Positions 1 to 6,559 of a stretch of DNA of 8,938 nt are shown in pieces. The notes beneath the pieces were generated by a model. That model was given only the letters and a program-made list of their open reading frames with translations, did no database searches and had not been told where the DNA came from. How positions within the stretch are numbered: position 1 is the stretch's first letter; the number at the start of each line of letters is the position of its first letter. Both the position numbers and the translations under genes were made by a program. The DNA lies in NCBI GenBank assembly GCA_964444825.1, contig CAYUIS010000174.1, forward strand, positions 1 to 8,938. The letters are read 5' to 3'. This stretch comes from CAYUIS01 sp964444825 (GTDB lineage Bacteria; Chloroflexota; Anaerolineae; B4-G1).

Positions 1-35
1 AACACCGCCGTTATCTGCGTTCGAGCGGGGGTGTT
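1..35. other. Imperfect inverted repeat upstream of the LCP gene
   Basis: The first ten bases (aacaccgccg) and bases 26-35 (cgggggtgtt) are complementary except at one position, leaving a loop of about 15 nt. The structure ends six bases before the ribosome-binding site of the LCP gene. No run of T follows, so it is a poor intrinsic terminator. It may be the end of an upstream gene's terminator cut by the window edge, or a leader hairpin of the LCP transcript. The function is uncertain. Confidence 0.3.
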
Positions 36-40
36 CTGTC

Positions 41-46
41 AGGAGG
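41..46 (+). promoter_or_regulatory. Shine-Dalgarno of the LCP gene
   Basis: A perfect AGGAGG lies 4 nt before a TTG at 51 and 7 nt before an in-frame GTG at 54. Both codons are usable starts and the products differ by one residue. The 7-nt spacing is the more usual one, so GTG at 54 may be the real start. Confidence 0.7.
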
Positions 47-50
47 GTGG

Positions 51-1436
51 TTGGTGCGACGTCAATTGAAACGGAAGCCTCGAGGGCGCGACCTAGCTCG
101 AGCACTTTTGACATTGCTTATGTTCCTCTTGCTTTTGGTCCTTGCCGGCGCAGTGGGGCTGACTGTTTTTGGCCAGGTGTACGACTTGACTTTTGCCTCC
201 GACATGTTGCCGGACTTTACCATAGAGAGCACCAGCAGTGATCCTAGTGATGTGGTGTATGATCCCGGCAAACCATTGCCTCGATGGGAGGGCACCGAGC
301 GGATCAACGTTCTGGTAATGGGCATTGACCAGCGCCAGAACGAACAGGGCCCTTGGCGCACCGATACGATGCTGGTGCTGACGCTCGACCCCGTCACCAA
401 AAGCGGCGGGATGCTCTCTATCCCACGGGACTTGTGGGTGCCGATTCCCGGCTACGAGGCAGCGCGCATCAATACCGCTCACTATCTGGGCGAACTGTAC
501 GACTATCCCGGTGGCGGCCCAGCGCTGGCGGTCAAAACGGTGCAGTACAACATCGGCGTTCCCATCCACTACTATGCTCGTTTTAACTTCCCTGCCTTTG
601 AGGAGATGGTAGAGCTCATCGGTGGGATCGACGTCTATGTCGAAGAGGAGATCGATGATCCTCTGTATCCTGATGAAGCGTACGGGTACGATCCGTTGCA
701 CATCCCGGCTGGCTGGCAGCATCTCAACGGTGAATTGGCGCTCAAATATGCCCGGACTCGCCATTCCGCTGGTGGTGACTTTGACCGAGCCGAACGCCAG
801 CAACAGGTCCTGATGGCGATACTTGAACAGGTCACCCGACTTGACCTGCTGCCCCAGTTGGCGCCTCGCGCACCTGAGCTGTGGCGTACGTTGCAGGGAG
901 CGGTGGAGACTGATCTGACGTTGGATGAGATCATTGCGCTAGCACAATTGGCGGGTGAGGTAGAGACCGAGGATATTCGCTACGGTGTCATTGACGAGCA
1001 CTATACCCAATTCTGGACGACACCGGATGAACAACAGGTCTTGATTCCCCTGCGCGACCGTATGCGGGAGATGAGGGAGTACATCTTTACCACCGAGGCT
1101 GTCTCGCCTGAATATGGCGAAGATCCGGCTACCCGCTTGGCGGAGGAGGCGGCCTTGATCAAGGTTATGAATGGTACCACGACGGAGGGATTGGCCGGAG
1201 TTACGACCGACTATCTCGTTCAGCAGGGGCTGCAAACTACGGATCCCGAAAATGCCGATCGATCTGACTATGCAGAGTCGTTGGTCATCGTCTACACCGG
1301 CAAGACCTATACCGCCGAGTATTTGACCCGCCTTCTTGGTCTTCCTCTGACGGCGGTTGTGCACGGCCCCGACCCTAACGCCACATACGACATCGCGCTC
1401 ATTCTGGGAGCCGACTACCAATCCCCTGAGCAATAG
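51..1436 (+). CDS. LytR-CpsA-Psr (LCP) family cell-wall glycopolymer transferase with LytR_C domain
   Basis: The 461-residue product has a basic N-terminus (residues 1-16), one membrane helix (about 17-40) and an extracytoplasmic region. The LCP core spans about 84-262. It shows the family marks: WRTDTML at 102-108 with Arg103 and Asp105, SIPRD at 123-127, GGIDVYV at 191-197, the ARTR segment at 234-237, and DFDRAERQQQ at 243-252. These Arg/Asp positions bind the pyrophosphate of polyprenyl-linked substrates in characterised LCP enzymes. Residues about 365-461 match the LytR_C C-terminal domain (IKVMNGT, then a GLAGVTTDYL-type helix). Family knowledge: LCP proteins attach teichoic acids, capsule or arabinogalactan-like polymers to peptidoglycan outside the membrane. 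The polymer used here is unknown. The gene ends convergent to the proC operon and its promoter must lie left of the window. The start may be GTG at 54 rather than TTG at 51. Confidence 0.93.
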   Translation: MVRRQLKRKPRGRDLARALLTLLMFLLLLVLAGAVGLTVFGQVYDLTFASDMLPDFTIESTSSDPSDVVYDPGKPLPRWEGTERINVLVMGIDQRQNEQGPWRTDTMLVLTLDPVTKSGGMLSIPRDLWVPIPGYEAARINTAHYLGELYDYPGGGPALAVKTVQYNIGVPIHYYARFNFPAFEEMVELIGGIDVYVEEEIDDPLYPDEAYGYDPLHIPAGWQHLNGELALKYARTRHSAGGDFDRAERQQQVLMAILEQVTRLDLLPQLAPRAPELWRTLQGAVETDLTLDEIIALAQLAGEVETEDIRYGVIDEHYTQFWTTPDEQQVLIPLRDRMREMREYIFTTEAVSPEYGEDPATRLAEEAALIKVMNGTTTEGLAGVTTDYLVQQGLQTTDPENADRSDYAESLVIVYTGKTYTAEYLTRLLGLPLTAVVHGPDPNATYDIALILGADYQSPEQ

Positions 1437-1470
1437 CGTTCAAACTGGCTGGCGATTCAAGAGAGGAATT

Positions 1471-1498
1471 GAACCCCGGTCGGTCAAGACCGGGGTTC
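1471..1498. terminator. Bidirectional hairpin terminator between convergent genes
   Basis: GAACCCCGGTC (1471-1481) and GACCGGGGTTC (1488-1498) form a perfect 11-bp stem around the 6-base loop GGTCAA. It starts 35 nt after the LCP stop and, read leftward, 28 nt after the proC stop, so it can serve both converging transcripts. T-tracts are weak on both sides (TTCTT on +, AATTCCTCTC on -). The GC-rich stem and position carry the call. Confidence 0.8.
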
Positions 1499-1526
1499 TT
1501 GGCAGTGATCTGTCCTCGCGGCTTGC

Positions 1527-2441
1527 TCAGTTTTCATTCTCGCCGATCTGCAGTGGTCCGTTAGCTGGCTGCTGTGCCCGCTCCCCGAGCAAGCGCGATT
1601 TTTTGTAGGCTGCCCAGATAGCCTTGGAGAGGATCGTGCGCAGCCCTCCCTTCTCCAACTGATAGACCGCCTCGGCGCTGGTGCCCCCGGGCGATGTGAC
1701 CTGATTTCGCAGTTGGGCCAGGTGCAGCTCCGACTGTTGGGCGAACTTGGCAGAGCCGAGTACTGTCTGGAGGATCAGCAATCGTGCCTGCCGCCGGGAA
1801 AAGCCCAGGTGTACCGCTGCGTCCACCATCGCCTCCATCAATAGAAACACAAAAGTGGGTCCGGTGCCGCTGACAGCCGTGGCCATATCCAGCGCATCCT
1901 CTTGGCCGACGTACATCTCCTGGCCCATTGTCCGCAAAATGGTCTGTGCCTGGGCCCGCTGCACCTCCGTTACCGCCGGAGCTGCCGTCCACACAGTCAT
2001 TCCCTCTGCAATCTGGGCTGGGGTATTGGGCATACTCCGCACGACAGCGGCGTGGTCGAGGCCATCGCAGATGGTGGCGATCGGTATGCCGGCCACGATA
2101 GAAAAAACAAGTGCGCTGGGACGCACTTGGTGGCACAACTCGGCCAGCACGGTGGGCATCACCTGGGGTTTGACCGCCAGAACCAGGACGTCGGCTTCCT
2201 TGGCTGCTGTGGTATTGTCAGTGGTGACGCGGATGGTATAGCGGGCTCTCAATTCCTCGCCCCGGGCGGCCCGCGGGCCACTGGCGACGATCCTGTCCGG
2301 ATTCAGGTTGCCCACCTTTACCAAGGCCTTAATCATCGCCTCGGCCATCGTGCCACTGCCGATGAACGCCAGTGTCGAATCGCCCAAGAGCTTGTCGACT
2401 GTCATGTCTTCTGCTGTGTGGTTACTGTGGTTGTCGGTCAT
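1527..2441 (-). CDS. proC: Pyrroline-5-carboxylate reductase
   Basis: The 304-residue product is a full-length ProC. Known family reaction: NAD(P)H-dependent reduction of the cyclic imine 1-pyrroline-5-carboxylate to L-proline in the cytoplasm. The Rossmann nucleotide motif FIGSGTMAEA is at about 26-35, the AVKP segment at 89-92, VRSMPNTPAQ at 134-143, SGTGPTF at 191-197, and the signature VTSPGGTSAEAVYQLE at 248-263. The last two line the imine pocket and dimer core in known structures. About 22 residues precede the first beta strand, slightly more than usual. The ATG at 2441 is preferred because AAAGGA stands 5 nt upstream; Met13 (2405) has no such site. It is the last gene of the minus-strand operon, 13 nt after the DAO-family gene, so it is almost certainly co-transcribed and probably translationally coupled. 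Pairing with an amine dehydrogenase suggests it may reduce that enzyme's cyclic imine product rather than serve only proline synthesis (inference). The family call is firm; the exact substrate is not. Confidence 0.95.
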   Translation of the reverse strand: MTDNHSNHTAEDMTVDKLLGDSTLAFIGSGTMAEAMIKALVKVGNLNPDRIVASGPRAARGEELRARYTIRVTTDNTTAAKEADVLVLAVKPQVMPTVLAELCHQVRPSALVFSIVAGIPIATICDGLDHAAVVRSMPNTPAQIAEGMTVWTAAPAVTEVQRAQAQTILRTMGQEMYVGQEDALDMATAVSGTGPTFVFLLMEAMVDAAVHLGFSRRQARLLILQTVLGSAKFAQQSELHLAQLRNQVTSPGGTSAEAVYQLEKGGLRTILSKAIWAAYKKSRLLGERAQQPANGPLQIGENEN

Positions 2442-2454
2442 TGATTTCCTTTGA

Positions 2455-3612
2455 CTATTTTAGTTTTTCTCCTGTACCAAACTCCCGATACAGGCTCAGG
2501 TCCTCCAGGACCTCCTCGTCCTCTGGTGTGAGCGTGTCTGCCACCATCCGGGCCAACAACGCGCCGACGCCCGGCCCCAGCATGTATCCCTGGCCACACA
2601 TACCGACGGCGCAGATATAGCCATCCACCTCCTGGGCTCGCCCAATGATGGGGAAGCCGTCAGGCGTCATCGGATAGAGACCCCGCCAGGTCCGACGGAC
2701 TTTGACGTTGGCCAGTTTTGGCATCAGGTCTACCATACGCTGCGCAATCATTGGCAGGAACACCGAGGTCTCCCGTCGATCGGTCCCCACGATCGGTGGT
2801 TCTGGTGTGATGCAAAAGACGATAGGACCGGGCAGGTGTTGGTAGAAATAATAGTTCTTGGAACCTGCTGCCGGTCGAATATCCACCACCATCGGCTCCA
2901 GGAAGCGCGCCACCGGCTCGGTGATGCCTGCTTCGTGACTGTCGGGCATCACCGGCACGTTGAGCCCGGCCATTTGGGCTACCGCTCGCGCCCACGGGCC
3001 AGCGGCGTTGATGACCGTGCCGGTCGCATATCCCCCCTTGTCGGTACGTACTCCCACCACCTGTCCTCTCCGGCGGATGATGCCCGTGACCCGCTCCCGG
3101 AGGCAGAATTCGACCCCGCGTTCCCGCGCCCGGATGTAGAACGCATGGGCGGTGAGCAAAGGAGAAGCGGATCCATCGCCCGGCGAGTAGGTCCCCCCGA
3201 TGAGGCCATCGGGATTCAGGGATGGGATCACCTCCAGGAGGCTCTCCTTGTCCAGCCAGTCGATGTTGAGCCCGTGGGCTTGTTGGATCTTGAGGAGATC
3301 GTTCAGAACAAGCTCCTCCCGCTCCCGGTAGGCGACGAAGGAGTAGCCCCCCTGGTACCATTCGATGTTGTCCCCATACATATCCTGCCAGGTTGAGAAC
3401 ACCTCGATAGACTTGAGACAGAGACGGATCTTTGAGGGGGTGGAGTGGGTGGCGCGGATGCCGCCGATAGCGGCCTTGTTCGATCCCTGGCCTGGACTAG
3501 CGAATTGGTCGATGACCAGCGGTTTGAGCCCTGCTTTGGCCAAAAAGAAGGCTGCCGGCAACCCTACGCTCCCTGCCCCGACGATGATGGCGTCGTAAAC
3601 CTTGGTCGTCAT
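2455..3612 (-). CDS. DAO-family FAD-dependent amino/imino-acid dehydrogenase, beta (catalytic) subunit
   Basis: The 385-residue protein has the DAO/sarcosine-oxidase-beta layout. The N-terminal dinucleotide motif VGAGSVG is at 11-17, with acidic Asp35 closing the second strand. The GGIRATHS segment at 50-57 is typical of the FAD-contact loop in sarcosine oxidase and proline dehydrogenase beta chains. NAAGPWA is at 202-208, TPDGFPIIG at 316-324 and the C-terminal FAD motif GMCGQGYMLGPGVG at 337-350. No signal peptide or membrane helix is seen, so it is cytoplasmic. Relatives include HcnC, the D-hydroxyproline, octopine and nopaline dehydrogenase beta chains, and archaeal dye-linked L-proline dehydrogenase beta. 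They oxidise a C-N bond and hand electrons to an iron-sulfur flavoprotein partner. Such a partner is the first gene of this operon (6560-8719). The ATG at 3612 has AAGGAGG 5 nt upstream (3618-3624), inside the 18-nt gap after the previous stop. Substrate specificity cannot be read from sequence; a free-standing oxidase is less likely given the partner. Confidence 0.88.
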   Translation of the reverse strand: MTTKVYDAIIVGAGSVGLPAAFFLAKAGLKPLVIDQFASPGQGSNKAAIGGIRATHSTPSKIRLCLKSIEVFSTWQDMYGDNIEWYQGGYSFVAYREREELVLNDLLKIQQAHGLNIDWLDKESLLEVIPSLNPDGLIGGTYSPGDGSASPLLTAHAFYIRARERGVEFCLRERVTGIIRRRGQVVGVRTDKGGYATGTVINAAGPWARAVAQMAGLNVPVMPDSHEAGITEPVARFLEPMVVDIRPAAGSKNYYFYQHLPGPIVFCITPEPPIVGTDRRETSVFLPMIAQRMVDLMPKLANVKVRRTWRGLYPMTPDGFPIIGRAQEVDGYICAVGMCGQGYMLGPGVGALLARMVADTLTPEDEEVLEDLSLYREFGTGEKLK

Positions 3613-3630
3613 ATGTGCCTCCTTGTTCTC

Positions 3631-4953
3631 CTACTCACCGGAATAGAATATGCGATAGATGACGCCACCGCTGTCATCGGACACGAATAGACTGCCATCT
3701 GTAGCGGTGATCACGTCCACCGGACGACCCCAGTTGGATCCGTCCTCCCGTAGCCAGCCGGTGGCAAAGTCCTGCACTGGGCCAGTCGCCCCGTTGCGCA
3801 TCGGGATGCGCACCACCTTGTAGCCTGTAGGCGCCGTGCGGTTCCACGAGCCGTGGAAGGCGACGAACAGGTCTCGGTGGTATTCATCAGGAAACTGCTG
3901 TCCTCCGTAAAATGCCAATCCCAATGGGGCCGAGTGCGCCTGCATTTCAACCACAGGTGCCAGTATGCCATCGCAGGCGTTTGGGCCTCCGAAATCCGGG
4001 TCCACGATGCGTCCACTATGGCAGTAAGGCCATCCCGCGTCGTTCTCTCCCTGGATGACGTAGATCGTCTCAGGCGGCAGGTCGTCGCCCAGCCAGTCAC
4101 GCCCGTTGTTGGTAGCCCAGAGCTCGTTGGTGCCGGGCCGAAAGGTGATGCCGACAGCGTTGCGCAGCCCTCGTGCATAGATCTCCTCGCCGCTGCCGTC
4201 CGGGTTGTAGCGCACGATGGTCGCTCGTCTCTCGTTCTCTTCGACGCACACGTTGCACGAGGAACCGATGGAGATGAAAAGTGTGGACCAATCAGGGCTA
4301 AAGAGTACAGTACGGGTGGAGTGGCCGCCGTCCGGCAGCCCTCCCACGATCACCTCGCGCTTCTGAAACACACCGGCTTCGTCCGGTGCGCTCAAGCGCA
4401 AGATCTGGGTCGTTTCTCCGACGTAGAGGGAGCCGTCCGTGTAGAAGGCAATGCTGCTGGGGGCGCGCAGACCCTCGGCGATGACTTCCACGCCGTCTGC
4501 CACGCCATCGCCGTCCCGATCGGGAAGCCGTACGATACGCCCGGCGCCTCGATCGGCTACGTAGAGCTGGCCGTCTGGGCCGAGCGTCATCATACGTGGG
4601 CTGCCCATCGCCGCCGAAAAGATCGAGATGCCAAAGCCAGACGGGAGGTTGATCGGCTCCACCGGCGGGAGCACGCGCGTAGCGATGACCTGCACAGTGG
4701 GTGTGGGTGTGTGGGGTTGAGAGGGGGTAGGCGTGGAGGTGAGGGTAGGTTCCGCGCCAGTCGTCAGAGTGGGGATGGGCTCATCGGCAGTTCCTGAGGT
4801 AGGCAGCGGAACCGTCGTCGGTGCAGGGGGGTCGGGGAGCTCCTTGTGCAGCAAGGTCTGTAGACGGCGAGGACCGACCAGCCAAACAGCGCTCAGCACA
4901 ACCAGTAGGATCAGCGCACTCACAATCAGCAACTTTAGCCAGGATTTCCTCAT
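3631..4953 (-). CDS. Membrane-anchored glucose/sorbosone dehydrogenase-like beta-propeller protein
   Basis: From ATG at 4953 the product has 440 residues. It has a short basic start, one membrane helix (about 7-26), a Pro/Thr-rich low-complexity linker (about 40-97) and a beta-propeller (98-440). The propeller shows features of the soluble glucose/L-sorbosone dehydrogenase family (COG2133 type). These are NLPSGFGISIFS at 102-113, a DRDGDGVADG calcium-like loop at 145-154, LPDGGHSTRT at 206-215 with a probable catalytic His211, RGLRNAVG at 261-268, GWPYC at 307-311, FHGSWNR at 366-372 and GRPVDVI at 409-415. Characterised members oxidise sugars with PQQ outside the cytoplasm, but many homologues have no proven activity. 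An upstream in-frame GTG at 5016 would add 21 residues and overlap the GH32 gene. It has no ribosome-binding site and pushes the helix inward, so it is disfavoured. The chosen ATG has only a distant GGAGA about 13 nt upstream. The next gene starts 18 nt downstream. Confidence 0.82.
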   Translation of the reverse strand: MRKSWLKLLIVSALILLVVLSAVWLVGPRRLQTLLHKELPDPPAPTTVPLPTSGTADEPIPTLTTGAEPTLTSTPTPSQPHTPTPTVQVIATRVLPPVEPINLPSGFGISIFSAAMGSPRMMTLGPDGQLYVADRGAGRIVRLPDRDGDGVADGVEVIAEGLRAPSSIAFYTDGSLYVGETTQILRLSAPDEAGVFQKREVIVGGLPDGGHSTRTVLFSPDWSTLFISIGSSCNVCVEENERRATIVRYNPDGSGEEIYARGLRNAVGITFRPGTNELWATNNGRDWLGDDLPPETIYVIQGENDAGWPYCHSGRIVDPDFGGPNACDGILAPVVEMQAHSAPLGLAFYGGQQFPDEYHRDLFVAFHGSWNRTAPTGYKVVRIPMRNGATGPVQDFATGWLREDGSNWGRPVDVITATDGSLFVSDDSGGVIYRIFYSGE

Positions 4954-4985
4954 CTGTAACGTTGATTCTCCACTGGTGGTGGGCT

Positions 4986-6539
4986 CTATTCTCTCCAGAT
5001 CGATTCCATTTCCCACACATCCGTTTGCCAGAGATGGCCATCGCCACCTTTGGCATACAACTCGAGCCTGTTGTATGGGCTGCGGGGAAAAACCAGATCG
5101 GTTATCGAAACGCTTCCGTCGTTCGCCAAGACTTCTATCGAAGACCGGTCCACAAAGATGTCTAGCCTCATCCTGTTCGATTCCGGGATTCCCATAACCT
5201 CGTGCCGGAAACCTGCAAAGTCTGGATTAAAGTCGGTCACACCTGAATCTCGACGGTCGACGAACAGTCTTTGGGTCAGAGCCTCATAGCCGACGGTTGT
5301 TTTTTCACCATTTGTGTTTCCTACGACGAGTCCGAACTCGGATGCTGTTCCTGGTTCATACTCGACTAGAACCTCAAATGCCCCGTTCGTCAAACAATCT
5401 GCTATCGTGAGGCCCATCGTTTCAGAAATAGCCCTGTCCTCCACTTTGAGGCTCTTTCCCCTCAAAGCCAGCAGTTCGATGACCGGTATCGATGCAAGGC
5501 GGACTTTTTTCGACTGTGTCGTCTTCAGAACGAGTTCGCGCGGAATGGTCATTGTTCCCCGCCAAGGCGATGTAGGGATATCCTCTGCATATCGCCAGTT
5601 GCTCATCCAGCCAAGGAATATGCGGCGCCCATCCTGTTCTGGGACATCCGAGAAGGTTATGCCTGCGTAATTGTCCCTGCCATAGTCGAGCCAAAGGGTA
5701 GTTGTGTGGGGATTGCTGTTGATAAACCTTGTGCCATCAAAATCGCCAACAAAGTACTGCGTGCCGGAACCACCATTCGGAGAGCCGTCGCCGGTGGATA
5801 CCAGCATGACCCATCTCTTGTTCTCAACGTTGTGGTCGACGGGCAACTCAAACAGGTCGGGACACTCCCAGACACCGCCATGAGCACCCTCAAGTTCTCC
5901 AAACTCGCTCGCATACGTCCATCTCCGCAGGTCCGGGGATGTGTAGATCATCACTCGGTCGCTGGTGGCGATGACCATCACCCAGCGGTTCGACTCATCG
6001 TGCCAGAACACCTTGGGGTCGCGGAAATCCTGAATGCCGGGGTTGGGTATCACCGGGTTGTCTGGATACATGATCCAGTTTCTTCCTCGATCGTTGCTGT
6101 AGGCTATCCCCTGTTGTTGATGGCCTTTGTGTTCTTGGGTAAAGATGGCCATCAGCACCTTTTCGTCGCCGGTCTGGAGCCCACTGCTGTTGTTCCAGTC
6201 TACTACAGCACTCCCTGACCAGATGGCCCCCAACTGATCGGGGTATAGCGCGATGGGAAGGTGCTCCCAATGAACCAGATCAGGGCTTACGGCGTGTCCC
6301 CAGTGCTTTGCTCCATGGTGATCAATCGTCTCAGGCAGGTACTGATAAAATAGGTGATACTCTCCATCATAGGTCACCAGGCCGTTGGGATCGTTCATCC
6401 ACCCCTTTTCGGGGGTGAAATGGAACTGTGGCCGGTAGCTCTCTGTATAGGTGGCGCCTGCTCCGCAACCGTTCATGGTGAATGCCAGAATCAATCCTGT
6501 GACCGTTATTCCTATCGCAAAGACTCGGTTCTCCCTCAA
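4986..6539 (-). CDS. Glycoside hydrolase family 32 beta-fructosidase (levanase/inulinase/invertase type), predicted lipoprotein
   Basis: The 517-residue protein begins with Arg2/Arg5, a hydrophobic stretch (6-21) and Cys25 in TMNGC. This looks like a lipoprotein signal, though Met-Asn-Gly is not a perfect lipobox. The GH32 catalytic propeller has all three carboxylate motifs: WMNDPNG at 47-53 (nucleophile Asp50), FRDP at 172-175 (transition-state Asp174) and WECPD at 224-228 (acid/base Glu225). WSGSAV (107-112) and WGHAVSPDLVHW (80-91) are also typical. The C-terminal beta-sandwich carries IFVDRSSIEVLANDG at about 461-475, so the enzyme is complete and should be active. Known role: release of fructose from sucrose, levan or inulin; which substrate is not evident. 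The start is TTG at 6539, with AAGGTGGTGG ending 7 nt upstream; no earlier start is available in frame. It lies 20 nt after the alpha subunit gene. GC looks lower than in neighbours by eye, compatible with transfer into the operon. Confidence 0.93.
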   Translation of the reverse strand: MRENRVFAIGITVTGLILAFTMNGCGAGATYTESYRPQFHFTPEKGWMNDPNGLVTYDGEYHLFYQYLPETIDHHGAKHWGHAVSPDLVHWEHLPIALYPDQLGAIWSGSAVVDWNNSSGLQTGDEKVLMAIFTQEHKGHQQQGIAYSNDRGRNWIMYPDNPVIPNPGIQDFRDPKVFWHDESNRWVMVIATSDRVMIYTSPDLRRWTYASEFGELEGAHGGVWECPDLFELPVDHNVENKRWVMLVSTGDGSPNGGSGTQYFVGDFDGTRFINSNPHTTTLWLDYGRDNYAGITFSDVPEQDGRRIFLGWMSNWRYAEDIPTSPWRGTMTIPRELVLKTTQSKKVRLASIPVIELLALRGKSLKVEDRAISETMGLTIADCLTNGAFEVLVEYEPGTASEFGLVVGNTNGEKTTVGYEALTQRLFVDRRDSGVTDFNPDFAGFRHEVMGIPESNRMRLDIFVDRSSIEVLANDGSVSITDLVFPRSPYNRLELYAKGGDGHLWQTDVWEMESIWRE

Positions 6540-6546
6540 CCGCCGA

Positions 6547-6556
6547 CCACCACCTT
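6547..6556 (-). promoter_or_regulatory. Degenerate Shine-Dalgarno of the GH32 gene (TTG start)
   Basis: AAGGTGGTGG on the minus strand lies in the 20-nt gap between the alpha-subunit stop and the TTG start. It is weaker than the perfect AAGGAGG of the genes at 8719 and 3612, and with the rare TTG it predicts lower translation of the exported hydrolase. Confidence 0.5.
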
Positions 6557-6559
6557 CTT

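Noticed and set aside
93..803. 236-codon open frame on the - strand
   Set aside because: Antisense to the LCP gene; the LCP frame carries all conserved motifs, and this one has none.
3853..4797. 314-codon open frame on the + strand
   Set aside because: It lies wholly antisense to the GSDH-like gene, has no family motif and reads like the complement of a high-GC coding sequence.
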